From NCBI GenBank assembly GCA_944332705.1, contig CALVKM010000001.1, positions 1 to 64,000 on the forward strand: a stretch of 64,000 nucleotides of DNA, given 5' to 3'. Made by a program: the position numbers and the translations under genes. Of the stretch, positions 17,543 through 25,697 are shown one piece after another. The number at the start of each line of letters is the position of its first letter. Position 1 is the first letter of the stretch. The notes beneath the pieces were generated by a model. The model did not search any database, was not told where the DNA came from, and worked only from the letters and a program-made list of their open reading frames with translations. Source of the stretch: an uncultured Bacilli bacterium. GTDB taxonomy: Bacteria > Bacillota_I > Bacilli_A > RF39 > UBA660.

Positions 17543-18278
17543 TTTTATCTAATTCCTTCCAAAGTAAATCATAGTATGGTGCAAATTTTGATGATTTTCT
17601 TCTTTCCATTGGAGTACTTCCTTCAATATCTATGTTGTATATTTTTTTGATAACTGCTGGTCTTTTAGATAAAACTATAATTCTATCTGCTAAACTTAAA
17701 GCTTCAGCAATATCATGCGTAATCATAACAACTGTTTTTTTCTCATTTTTAATAATCTTTGATACATCTTCACTAACCATAAGTCTTGACATATAATCGA
17801 GGGCTGAAAATGGTTCATCTAAAAGTAAGATATCTGGTTTAGTGGCTAGTGTTCTAATTAACGCAACTCTCTGACGCATTCCTCCGGATAATTGGTTAGG
17901 ATATTTTTCTAAAAAATCACCTAAACCATATTTTTCTAATAAATTTTTTACATAATTAACATTTTCTTCCGTTTTTATATGCATAATATCAAGTCCAAGT
18001 GTTGCATTATCTAATATATTTAACCAAGGAAGTAAGCAATCTTCTTGTAACATATAACCAATTTTTAAATCATTATTTTTAATAATTTCGCCATCTGATA
18101 AATAATCTAGATTAGCTAAAATATTAAGTAAAGTCGATTTACCACAACCGCTAGAGCCAATAATACATAAAAATTCTTTATCATAAACATTAAAGCTTAT
18201 ATTATCAATAGCTTTAACTTCTCCCATTTTAGTATTGTAATTTTTACTTAAATTTTTAATTTCTAATAATTTATTCAT
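17535..18278 (-). CDS. ABC transporter ATPase, SsuB/TauB-like
   Basis: A 247-residue nucleotide-binding subunit. Walker A is GSSGCGKSTL (residues 38-47), the Q-loop YMLQEDCLLPW, signature QLSGGMRQRVALIR, Walker B ILLLDEPFSALD and H-loop VMITHDIAEAL. The Q-loop sequence fits the nitrate/sulfonate/taurine class. It overlaps both neighbours by 8 bp, so the three genes form one unit energising import. Confidence 0.95.
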   Translation of the reverse strand: MNKLLEIKNLSKNYNTKMGEVKAIDNISFNVYDKEFLCIIGSSGCGKSTLLNILANLDYLSDGEIIKNNDLKIGYMLQEDCLLPWLNILDNATLGLDIMHIKTEENVNYVKNLLEKYGLGDFLEKYPNQLSGGMRQRVALIRTLATKPDILLLDEPFSALDYMSRLMVSEDVSKIIKNEKKTVVMITHDIAEALSLADRIIVLSKRPAVIKKIYNIDIEGSTPMERRKSSKFAPYYDLLWKELDKNV

Positions 18279-19263
18279 TATAGAAATTGTTAACTAAGTC
18301 ACTATATGGAACATAGTCATTTAAAAGCTCAAAATCAATTAAGAAATCTTCTAAATTAGTAAATATTTCTTCACTAACAAATGGGCTTTCTAGCCAACAA
18401 TCATATTCTTTATACCTTTCAATCATTTGTGTTAAATCTTCTATACTTGTATCAGGAAATTGATTAATTATATCTTTAGCGACATCCCCGGCATCATTAT
18501 TCATTGTATAAGTTATACCTTTAGCTATAGCTTTTGTAAATGCATCAATTACATCACTATTTTCTTCGATATAGCTTTTACGTGCATAGAAGGCCGTATA
18601 TGGGACTTCACCAGACATCTTTCCAACACTTGCAACAACCTTACCATAGCCTTCTTTTTCTAGGGCTGTAGCATTTGGTTCAAATAGATTAACAAAATCT
18701 CCAGTGCCTCCGATAAATGAACCAGATAATGCCGCAAATTCAACAGAATAATTAATATTTATTTTATCAATATCAATACCCATATTTTTTAGGCCATTTA
18801 AGAAATTTAAAGCAGGCATTCCCGTAGATCTTCCTACTAAAATTTCTTTATCGTACAAGTCTTCCAAAGAAAAAACTTCATAATTGTCTCTTGCGACAAT
18901 AAATTGACCATCTCTTTTGGTAAGACCAGCAAAAATCTGTAAGTAATCAGCTTCTTCTTGTTCATAAACATATATTGCAGATTCAGCACCTGCAAAGCCA
19001 ATTTCTACATCACCAGATAAAACAGCAGCACTTACTTTATCCGCTCCTGGTGTAAGTATTAACTCAACATCCAACCCAACTTCTTCAAAATATCCTTTTT
19101 CAACGGCTACATAAAGAGGGGTATAAAATGAACTGTGAGTAACCTCTGCTAGCTTGATATGGACTAAATTATTTTTGTCCTTTTTATTAAATACTATCAA
19201 TAGAGTAATTATAATTCCAATTATAATTATACCAATTATACTAATAATTATTTTCTTTTTCAA
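18271..19263 (-). CDS. ABC substrate-binding protein, SsuA/ThiY (NMT1-like)
   Basis: A 330-residue periplasmic-binding-protein homologue held to the membrane by an N-terminal helix (residues 4-25) rather than a lipobox. Family motifs are AEVTHSSFYTPLYVAVEKGYF (approximately, near residue 38), LTPGADKVSAAVLSGDVEIGFAG, LVGRSTGMPALNFLN and GTGDFVNLFEP. Substrates of this class include alkyl sulfonates, taurine and thiamine or riboflavin precursors; the sequence does not decide. No riboswitch is visible upstream. First gene of the operon, with an AGGAGGAAT ribosome site. Confidence 0.88.
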   Translation of the reverse strand: MKKKIIISIIGIIIIGIIITLLIVFNKKDKNNLVHIKLAEVTHSSFYTPLYVAVEKGYFEEVGLDVELILTPGADKVSAAVLSGDVEIGFAGAESAIYVYEQEEADYLQIFAGLTKRDGQFIVARDNYEVFSLEDLYDKEILVGRSTGMPALNFLNGLKNMGIDIDKININYSVEFAALSGSFIGGTGDFVNLFEPNATALEKEGYGKVVASVGKMSGEVPYTAFYARKSYIEENSDVIDAFTKAIAKGITYTMNNDAGDVAKDIINQFPDTSIEDLTQMIERYKEYDCWLESPFVSEEIFTNLEDFLIDFELLNDYVPYSDLVNNFYNE

Positions 19264-19447
19264 AAATATTCCTCCTTCTAAAATAATATATGAACATTTA
19301 TATTCTTTGTACCTACAATTGTCCTATAGGAAAATAATTATCTTATTATATAATATTCCAATTAAAAGATAATAAGAGGAGTACCAATCAGTATTGTTAA
19401 ATGTATAAAGTTCATTATTTTTATTTACAATAATAATAGTGATAATT

Positions 19448-20788
19448 ATGTTAAAAGATTATAATAAAAAAAGAAATTTTAATAAAACAAAAGAACCTAT
19501 TGGTAAAGTATCTAAAAAGCATAAAAGGTTAATATTTTGTATTCAACATCATATAGCTAGAAAAGATCATTATGATTTAAGATTAGAATGGAATGGAGTT
19601 CTCCTTAGTTTTGCGGTACCTAAAGGATTATCTTATAATCCTCAAGATAAAAGACTCGCAGTAAAAGTTGAGGACCATCCATTAAGCTATAAAGATTTTG
19701 AAGGTATAATACCTAAGGGTGAATATGGTGGTGGAACAGTAATGCTTTGGGATTATGGTTATTGGAAGCCACTAAGTAAAGTTGATTTAAAGAATGGCTT
19801 AATTAAATTTAAAGTTATGGGGAAAAGAATCAAAGGTTTATGGACTTTAGTTAAAATGAATGATGATAATTGGTTAATTATTAAAGACAAAGATGAATAT
19901 CATCTTTATGATAATATTAATAAATTTAATACTAGTATTAAAACAGGTAGAACAATGAAAGAAATTGCTGATATATCAACCAATATAACTCTTACTAATC
20001 CAAAAAAGATAATATTTAATAATCCTAAAATTACTAAAGAAGAAATCTTCAATTATTATAAATTAGTATTATGTAGAATGTTACCATTAATTAAAGATAG
20101 ATTAATTAGTACTGTTAGATGCCCAAATGGTATAACAGAAGATATATTTTATAAAAAACATATGGAAAATATAGATGGCTATTTAGGTTGTAAAAAAATA
20201 AATAATGAAAAATATTATTATATTAAAGATGAACTTGGGGTGTTATCTGAAGTCAAAATGAATAGTTATGAATTCCATATTTGGGGTAGTAAAGTAAATG
20301 AAATAAATCATCCGGATATATTAGTTTTTGATTTAGATCCCGATGAACACTTATCTATCAAAAAAGTAAGGGAAGGAGTAAAAGATTTAAAAAAAATATT
20401 AGATAGCTATAATTTAAAGTCTTATCTTAAAACTAGTGGTGGTAAAGGATATCACATAGTTGTACCAATTAAAGGAATAACCTGGAAAGAGGCAAGAAAG
20501 ATTACCAAAAATATTGCTGAATTAATGAGTGTAAAATGGCCAGAAAAATATACAAGTAATATTAAAAAAAGTAGTAGAAAAGGTAAAATATTTATTGATT
20601 GGCAGCGTAACATTAAAGGTGCTACTAGTGTTGCCCCATATTCATTAAGATTAAAAAATAAGCCTAGAGTATCAATGCCTATTAAATGGAGTGAACTTGA
20701 TAAAGTTAAACCTGATGATATAACTATAGATGAAGCTATAAAGAGATTAAAAAGAAAAAATCCTTGGGAGGATTTTCCTATTAAATAG
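19448..20788 (+). CDS. LigD-type 3'-phosphoesterase-polymerase fusion (NHEJ)
   Basis: About 446 residues from ATG 19448; an in-frame GTG three codons earlier is less likely. The N-terminal phosphoesterase domain (about 5-155) has the catalytic set FCIQHHIARKDHYDLRLEW and DHPLSYKDFEG.IPKGEYGGG. The C-terminal archaeo-eukaryotic-primase-type polymerase domain (about 190-445) has LVFDLDPDEHL with the metal Asp pair, LKTSGGKGYHIVVP and FIDWQRN.KGATSVAPYS. It trims and fills ends for Ku-mediated joining. In mycobacteria PE, POL and LIG form one chain; here the ligase is a separate gene 4.2 kb upstream. Confidence 0.93.
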   Translation: MLKDYNKKRNFNKTKEPIGKVSKKHKRLIFCIQHHIARKDHYDLRLEWNGVLLSFAVPKGLSYNPQDKRLAVKVEDHPLSYKDFEGIIPKGEYGGGTVMLWDYGYWKPLSKVDLKNGLIKFKVMGKRIKGLWTLVKMNDDNWLIIKDKDEYHLYDNINKFNTSIKTGRTMKEIADISTNITLTNPKKIIFNNPKITKEEIFNYYKLVLCRMLPLIKDRLISTVRCPNGITEDIFYKKHMENIDGYLGCKKINNEKYYYIKDELGVLSEVKMNSYEFHIWGSKVNEINHPDILVFDLDPDEHLSIKKVREGVKDLKKILDSYNLKSYLKTSGGKGYHIVVPIKGITWKEARKITKNIAELMSVKWPEKYTSNIKKSSRKGKIFIDWQRNIKGATSVAPYSLRLKNKPRVSMPIKWSELDKVKPDDITIDEAIKRLKRKNPWEDFPIK

Positions 20789-20792
20789 TAAT

Positions 20793-20993
20793 TCAATTAC
20801 TATTTTCTTTATCATCTTTATCTTCTTCCATATTATCTAATGCATATTCAATACACTTAATTATCAATTTATTAGTAGATATATCATGTTTATATGCTAT
20901 TTCTTCTAATCTATTTAATAGTTCTTCTTTGATTCTTAAAGTCCTAGTTACAGAATACTCTTTTTCATCATTATTTATTTTAAAAACATTCAT
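20793..20993 (-). CDS. Ribbon-helix-helix DNA-binding protein
   Basis: A 66-residue Arc/CopG-like protein. The beta strand YSVTRTLRIKEEL is followed by helices LNRLEEIAYKHDIS and NKLIIKCIEYALDNM, with an acidic tail. Such dimers act as small repressors, often of their own gene or of a toxin; no toxin is adjacent. It overlaps nothing but ends 4 bp after the convergent polymerase gene. The upstream region carries several TGTGA(C/T) words that could be operators. Confidence 0.75.
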   Translation of the reverse strand: MNVFKINNDEKEYSVTRTLRIKEELLNRLEEIAYKHDISTNKLIIKCIEYALDNMEEDKDDKENSN

Positions 20994-21073
20994 AACACAG
21001 CCTCATTTCTATTAAATTATATCTAAAATATGTGTGACATATAAAGAGCGCAAATTTGTGATACAAAAATGTG

Positions 21074-21112
21074 ATTCATTGTGCTATAATAAATTTATAA
21101 GGTAAGGTGTGA
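21074..21112 (+). promoter_or_regulatory. Promoter and ribosome site in front of a truncated surface gene
   Basis: An extended -10 (TGC-TATAAT, 21082-21090) and a ribosome site AAGGTGTG lie immediately before the truncated reading frame. TGTGA(C/T) words repeat at about 21032, 21055 and 21071, possible operator half-sites shared with the divergent RHH gene. Confidence 0.55.
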
Positions 21113-21373
21113 TGTGGCAGTGCAGCTGGATCAAACTATGATTATAGAGCAGCTGCTAGTAACAATTGGATGTGCCTTGGTGTTACTGAATGGACTATTT
21201 CCCGCATATCGGACGATTCGCACTATGCGTTCTATGTGTACTACTCCGGTCTTGTCAACGGCTATACTGTGAACTACGGCAGCAGCGCGGTGCGCCCTGT
21301 CTTCTACTTAACCTCATCAACCCAATATGTTTCTGGCTCCGGAACTCAATCTGACCCTATACGCATAAATTAA
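21113..21373 (+). pseudogene. C-terminal fragment of a surface protein
   Basis: An 86-codon open frame lacking a proper beginning. It encodes the end of the same module found at the C-terminus of the large surface protein at 51915-53678: NNW.CLGVTEWTIS.IS..., then AVRPVFYLTSSTQYVSGSG and a final S.PIRIN. Its base usage (GCAGCAGCGCGGTGCGCCCTG) is much more GC-rich than the neighbourhood, which suggests recent transfer. Promoter and ribosome site are intact directly upstream, so the gene looks internally deleted rather than merely cut. A terminator follows. Confidence 0.8.
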
Positions 21374-21375
21374 AC

Positions 21376-21404
21376 TTTGCTACTTTATTAGTAGCATTTT
21401 TTTT
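21376..21404 (+). terminator. Terminator after the surface-protein fragment
   Basis: GCTAC-TTTATTA-GTAGC followed by an eight-T run. Confidence 0.8.
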
Positions 21405-21436
21405 GATATAATTATGTATATGAGGAAAGAAAATAT

Positions 21437-22075
21437 ATGAAAAAAATAATTATAATTATTGGATTGTTATTAGCTCTTACAGGTTGTACAAATATAAAAG
21501 ATTTAAGTTATGAACAAATTGCGGGAAATTTTGGTATTGAAAGTCCTAGAGTAAATGAATTTAGGACCGGATATAAATATTATTTACCTAGAGGAATGCA
21601 AGTGCAAGATAGTACCCTTTTTAATGAAGTACTTGATGATGGTAGATACAATTATTATTTATATGTTGATGCCGTAAGTTATATAAATAAAGTTAAGTAT
21701 GAATATGAAAAAAATAATGCTAGTGAATTTTCAGCAAGCATTACAAATGGTGACAAATTTGGGTATATTGAAGTAAATTTACGAGAAAATGACAAATATT
21801 TAGTTGAAATTATGTATAATTATGCTAAAATAGAAGTGATAGTAGATAAAAAAGATATTAAATTAAGCATGATATCTGCTATAAGCATACTTCGAAGCAT
21901 TGAGTATAATGATAGTATAATTGCTAATTTGTTAGAAGACAATGTTTTGAACTTTGCTGAAGAAGAAATGGATATATTCAACACTGGTGGAGAAAATAAT
22001 GAATCAGTCTTAGTAGATCCAGATGATTATAAGCCTGCTCAAGAAGTAGTGCCAGATACTGATTATTTAAATTAG
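21437..22075 (+). CDS. Lipoprotein, first gene of an envelope cluster
   Basis: A 212-residue protein with a signal peptide and lipobox LTGC (residues 14-17). The mature part contains a predicted mixed alpha/beta domain (YKYYLPRGMQVQDS, YYLYVDAVSYINK, FGYIEVN...YLVEIMYNYAKIE) and an acidic Asp/Pro-rich tail. Not a family I can name. It is followed after 13 bp by three genes that look co-transcribed (acidic cytoplasmic protein, single-TM protein, YtxH-like protein), which implies a joint role at the envelope or division site. Confidence 0.65.
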   Translation: MKKIIIIIGLLLALTGCTNIKDLSYEQIAGNFGIESPRVNEFRTGYKYYLPRGMQVQDSTLFNEVLDDGRYNYYLYVDAVSYINKVKYEYEKNNASEFSASITNGDKFGYIEVNLRENDKYLVEIMYNYAKIEVIVDKKDIKLSMISAISILRSIEYNDSIIANLLEDNVLNFAEEEMDIFNTGGENNESVLVDPDDYKPAQEVVPDTDYLN

Positions 22076-22088
22076 GAAGGTGAATAAT

Positions 22089-23057
22089 ATGGGATTATTT
22101 AATAAAATTAAAGATATATTATTTGAGGACGAAGAAGTAGAAGAAACAGAAACTGTTAAAGTAAATAATGAAAAGAAGGAAGTAAAACCTGAAGTTAAAA
22201 GGCCAATTGCGGAAAAAATAGAACCTCAAAGAAGACCTGAAGTGCGTCCTGAACCAGTTCGTGAACCACAAATCCGCGAACAACAACAATATAGAGAACC
22301 CGCATATGAACCACCTAAGGTTACCAGAGAAACTAATTATAATGATTTAAGTGATAGGGATTTATTTAAATCTGAAAATACTTTCCCATTTCCGGATTTT
22401 GATGAAGAAGAATTCTCTAGTACAATGAATCGTCAACAAAAAAAGCCAACAACTAATGTTTTAGAATATGAAAAAAAGAAAAAAATTGAAAAGAAATATG
22501 ATTTTGGCAGATATGAAAGAACTGAAACAAGAGAAGTAGTTGAAAAGAAAAAATTTAAACCTTCACCAATTATCTCTCCAGTTTATGGTATATTAAATGA
22601 AGATTATAAAGTTGAAGATATTAAAGATGTAACTGAAGAAAATAGAAATAATAACTTAGATTTTAATAGTGTGAGAAAAAAAGCTTTCGGAGATATTGAA
22701 GCGTTAGAAGAAGAACCAAAAGAAACTTTCTATGAAGAAACAGTTACAGTTAAATTAAAAGAAAATGCTGAAGAAAAGAAACAAAAAGTAAAAACTATTG
22801 ATGAATTACTAGAAGATACAGCTGATGTAGAAATTAATGTGGATAAAAACGATAAAAAGAAAAATACTACTAGTAGAAATGTTTCTGATGAATTAGATGA
22901 TTATGAAAAAATAGATGAAGATTTAGAAGAAATAATACCAGAAAATAAAAGTGTTCAAGAAGAAAGAATAGATGACGAAGATGACGATACACTTGAAAAT
23001 GATTTATTTGAACTAATCGATTCAATGTACGATAACAGAGAGGATGGTGATTACTAG
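22089..23057 (+). CDS. Acidic, largely disordered cytoplasmic protein
   Basis: About 322 residues from ATG 22089 (MGLFNKIKDILF), chosen because AGGAAGGTG lies just upstream; an in-frame GTG at 22080 overlaps that site. The first 12 residues could be an amphipathic membrane-binding helix. The rest is very rich in Glu, Lys, Arg and Pro, with one conserved-looking island KKFKPSPIISPVYGIL (about residues 150-165) and an acidic C-terminal helix. No enzyme motif. It may be a scaffold linked to the envelope; function unknown. Confidence 0.6.
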   Translation: MGLFNKIKDILFEDEEVEETETVKVNNEKKEVKPEVKRPIAEKIEPQRRPEVRPEPVREPQIREQQQYREPAYEPPKVTRETNYNDLSDRDLFKSENTFPFPDFDEEEFSSTMNRQQKKPTTNVLEYEKKKKIEKKYDFGRYERTETREVVEKKKFKPSPIISPVYGILNEDYKVEDIKDVTEENRNNNLDFNSVRKKAFGDIEALEEEPKETFYEETVTVKLKENAEEKKQKVKTIDELLEDTADVEINVDKNDKKKNTTSRNVSDELDDYEKIDEDLEEIIPENKSVQEERIDDEDDDTLENDLFELIDSMYDNREDGDY

Positions 23058-23359
23058 TGGAATTTTGGCTAGCTTTTTTACCTTTAGTTATTTACATTTT
23101 ACTAATAATTTTGCTTATAGTTGGCATAATTTTAGGAATTAAGACTATAATAACTATGAATAAGGTAGAAAAAGTAGTTGATAATGTCAATGAAAAAGTA
23201 GAATCTTTAAATTCAGTATTTAATTTAATTGATTTTACAACTGACAAAATTGCAGCTTTTACTGATAGATTAGTAGAAGTAGCAGGTAGTGTATTTAGTA
23301 AGTTGTTATTTAGAAATAAAAATAAAAAAAGAAAGAAGGATGATTATGAAGAAGAATAG
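23057..23359 (+). CDS. Single-TM, DUF948-like small protein
   Basis: A 100-residue protein from a GTG start that overlaps the previous stop by one base. One long N-terminal membrane helix (residues 4-28) is followed by a cytoplasmic amphipathic helix with a repeating V.K/V..V N..V pattern (residues 35-60) and a basic tail. The arrangement resembles DUF948/YtxG-type stress proteins, which commonly precede ytxH; that agrees with the next gene. Confidence 0.65.
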   Translation: MEFWLAFLPLVIYILLIILLIVGIILGIKTIITMNKVEKVVDNVNEKVESLNSVFNLIDFTTDKIAAFTDRLVEVAGSVFSKLLFRNKNKKRKKDDYEEE

Positions 23360-23747
23360 TGGTATTGGTAAATTTTTAGCAGGAGCAGCAGTTGGGGCTT
23401 CCCTAGGCATTCTATTTGCTCCAAAGTCTGGTAAAGAAACAAGAGCAGATATTAAGAAAAAATTAGATGAAATAGTTGCTCAAGCTAAAGAATTAAAAGC
23501 AGAAGATGTTAAAGAAATGATTTTAAACAAAGTTGATGAAATTCAACAAGAATTAAAAGACCTAGATAAGGAAAAAGTTTTAAAAATAGCTAAACAAAAA
23601 GCTAAAAAAATTCAAAAGAAAGCAGAAGATTTATATAAACTAGCAGTTGCTAAAGGAACTCCAGTTTTAGAAAAAACTACTGCTGAATTAAAAGAAGCAA
23701 CAGCAAGTGCATTAAAAAAGATTGTTGCTAAGTTAGAAGAAGAATAA
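23346..23747 (+). CDS. YtxH-like protein
   Basis: 133 residues from ATG 23346, six bases after AAGAAGG; a longer frame begins inside the previous gene but has no ribosome site. The N-terminus has the YtxH signature GIGKFLAGAAVGASLGILFAPKSGKETR (first 30 residues), one glycine-rich membrane helix. The rest is a long Lys/Glu/Ala helix. YtxH belongs to the general-stress set in Bacillus; its molecular role is unclear. Overlaps the upstream gene by 14 bp. Confidence 0.8.
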   Translation: MKKNSGIGKFLAGAAVGASLGILFAPKSGKETRADIKKKLDEIVAQAKELKAEDVKEMILNKVDEIQQELKDLDKEKVLKIAKQKAKKIQKKAEDLYKLAVAKGTPVLEKTTAELKEATASALKKIVAKLEEE

Positions 23748-23768
23748 AACTCCATTACGGAGTTTTAT
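23746..23768 (+). terminator. Terminator after ytxH-like gene
   Basis: AAAACTCC-ATTAC-GGAGTTTT hairpin starting at the stop codon. Confidence 0.75.
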
Positions 23769-23774
23769 TAAATT

Positions 23775-24056
23775 CTAAAATAAATCACTGTGACTACCAG
23801 TTGCAAAAATCAATAGAATTAAATCGTTATCTAAAATCTGGTATATTAATAACCAATCTGGAGCAATGTGACATTCGCTACAATTTTTAAAATACTTATC
23901 ATTTATCAATTTGTGATTTTTATATTTTGTTTCTAGTTCTTCACCTTTAGCTAATTTTTCAACAACTTCATGTAAGACATTTAAATCTTTTCCTTGTTTT
24001 TTCATTTTCTTATATTGTTTTTTGAAGTTGGTGGTATAGTCTATAGTATATTTCAT
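23775..24056 (-). CDS. YafQ-family toxin (mRNA interferase)
   Basis: A 93-residue type II toxin of the RelE/YafQ fold, which cuts mRNA in the ribosome A site. It shows the YafQ pattern: FKKQYKKMKKQGKDL near the start, then NHKL....YFKNCSECHIAPDWLLIY with the His of the active site, and the C-terminal ATGSHSDLF with a second His. Full length. It follows the antitoxin gene by one base, the normal dinJ-yafQ order. Confidence 0.9.
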   Translation of the reverse strand: MKYTIDYTTNFKKQYKKMKKQGKDLNVLHEVVEKLAKGEELETKYKNHKLINDKYFKNCSECHIAPDWLLIYQILDNDLILLIFATGSHSDLF

Positions 24057-24057
24057 T

Positions 24058-24351
24058 TTAATCCTCGTCGTTTAAAGAACTTATAAGATCATCCATATTG
24101 GTATAACCTTTTCTTTTACCATTTTTTAACTCTTGTATAATATATGATGCTTCATTCAAAGCGTCTAACAACTCTTTTTTGGGTTTAGGATTTATTACTT
24201 CAAACGGAACCCCATTTTTGTTGATTAGTTGCTTGATAGCCATATTTACATATGTACTCATATTTAATCCCAAGCTTTTTAAAATACCTGTAGCTATTTC
24301 TTTATCTTGACTGTCAATTTGAACACTTATTGCTGTTGTTAAATTTTCCAT
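24058..24351 (-). CDS. RelB/DinJ-family antitoxin
   Basis: About 97 residues from ATG 24351, which has AGAGGTG six bases upstream; upstream ATG/GTG codons lie within that site. The N-terminal ribbon-helix-helix (AISVQIDSQDKEIATGILKSLGLNMSTYVNMAI) binds the operator, and the C-terminal helices with FEVINPKPKKELLDAL wrap the toxin. It neutralises the YafQ-like protein and represses the pair. It has a strong own promoter. Confidence 0.9.
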   Translation of the reverse strand: MENLTTAISVQIDSQDKEIATGILKSLGLNMSTYVNMAIKQLINKNGVPFEVINPKPKKELLDALNEASYIIQELKNGKRKGYTNMDDLISSLNDED

Positions 24352-24375
24352 GTTCATCACCTCTTTTCTTAATAT

Positions 24376-24404
24376 AGAATATCATTTTTTATATAAAATG
24401 TCAA
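24376..24404 (-). promoter_or_regulatory. Promoter of the dinJ-yafQ pair
   Basis: TTGACA (24404-24399), 17-bp spacer, TATTCT (24381-24376) on the minus strand. The A/T spacer and flanks contain inverted ATAT words that could be the autoregulatory operator. Confidence 0.7.
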
Positions 24405-24538
24405 GGAATTTTATACTTTATATATTATATTATATGTATTATTCATATAAAAAAACCATAAAACACAAATAATTATTGTTATTGATTGATATTTTCTAAA
24501 AATATGCTATAATATTAGCTAGGTGATTAAATTTATAT

Positions 24539-24973
24539 ATGATTGCAGACATTTTAGAAGAAGAACAAAATTTCCCATATGAGGGAATATCATTGGAGGA
24601 AGCAAGAATATTTAGATATTTAATGAGTAATGTTAAACCTCTTAGAAATGGAACTATTATAAGAATGTATTTAACAAGACTTAATGAATATTCGGTAAAT
24701 GCCAATGGGTTAGTATATGAACTAGATCCTGAAACAAATAAAGAATTAAATAAATCTTTTGATTCAGAAATTAATGTTTATGATGATGAAATAAATATTT
24801 GTTCTGAAATAACTAGGGAATATAAACCAGGTTATAAACAAAGAGATTTATACTCAATTGATAGATTTATTATGGAAAAAGATAATATTAAAGTTATAAG
24901 TAGAACTGAAAAACAAGAAGAAAGTGTTACAGAAATTCCGTATTATGTAGAAGAAAAAGCACGAATGAGATAA
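24539..24973 (+). CDS. Hypothetical protein
   Basis: A 144-residue acidic soluble protein, not recognised. Visible features are an N-terminal helix ending in YEGISLEEARIFRYLMS, a predicted beta-rich middle (NGTIIRMYLTRLNEY, LVYELDPETN) and a polar C-terminus. No signal peptide or membrane segment. It has a GGTGAT-type site 13 bases upstream of the ATG and lies 50 bp before the response regulator, so it may be part of that transcript. Confidence 0.55.
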   Translation: MIADILEEEQNFPYEGISLEEARIFRYLMSNVKPLRNGTIIRMYLTRLNEYSVNANGLVYELDPETNKELNKSFDSEINVYDDEINICSEITREYKPGYKQRDLYSIDRFIMEKDNIKVISRTEKQEESVTEIPYYVEEKARMR

Positions 24974-25022
24974 ATTTCATGCTTTTTTCACAATTAATAT
25001 ATATAATATTGTTGGTGATGTT

Positions 25023-25697
25023 ATGAATGTTTTGGTTGTCGATGATGAAAAATTAATTAGAGATGTTATAAAAGAGTATTTATTACTCGAAAAAATGAAT
25101 GTAGTTGAAGCCGAAAATGGAGAAGATGCTATTGAAAAAGTTAAACATGATAATTTTGATATAATTATCATGGATATTATGATGCCTAAAATGGATGGTT
25201 ATACGGCATGTAGAGAAATTAAAAAAATTAAAGATATTCCATTTATTATGTTATCTGCTAGAGGAGAAGAATATGATAAGCTTATTGGTTTTGATTTAGG
25301 TATTGATGATTATGTAACAAAGCCTTTTAGTCCTAAAGAATTAGTGGCGAGAATTAAAGCTGTAACTAAGAGAAAAGATAATAAAGAAGATGTTTATGAA
25401 ATTAAAGGAATAAAACTTGATAATGTCGCTCATGATGTGTATATCGATGGCAAAAAGATATATTTAACACCAAAAGAATATGATTTATTAAAATATTTTA
25501 TTGACAATAAAAACATTGCTTTATCAAGAGAAAATTTACTAAGTAATATCTGGGGTTATGATTTTTATGGTGATGATCGTACAATAGATACCCATGTTAA
25601 AACTTTAAGAAAACACTTAGGCAAATATAAAAATATGATAGTTACCGTAAGAGCAGTAGGATATAAGTTTGAGTATGAAGACGAAAAGAAAAACTAG
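25023..25697 (+). CDS. OmpR-family response regulator
   Basis: A 224-residue transcription factor. The receiver domain (1-118) has the acidic pair VVDDEK, phospho-acceptor Asp in IIIMDIMMPKMDGY, LSARGEEYDK and Lys in YVTKPFSPKEL. The C-terminal winged helix (about 130-222) has LTPKEYDLLKYF and RTIDTHVKTLRKHLG with a final V.T.RAVGYKF. It pairs with the histidine kinase gene, which overlaps its end by 23 bp. Confidence 0.96.
   Translation: MNVLVVDDEKLIRDVIKEYLLLEKMNVVEAENGEDAIEKVKHDNFDIIIMDIMMPKMDGYTACREIKKIKDIPFIMLSARGEEYDKLIGFDLGIDDYVTKPFSPKELVARIKAVTKRKDNKEDVYEIKGIKLDNVAHDVYIDGKKIYLTPKEYDLLKYFIDNKNIALSRENLLSNIWGYDFYGDDRTIDTHVKTLRKHLGKYKNMIVTVRAVGYKFEYEDEKKN

Noticed and set aside
20452-20796. 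114-aa minus-strand frame
   Set aside because: Antisense to the conserved polymerase domain of the NHEJ gene.
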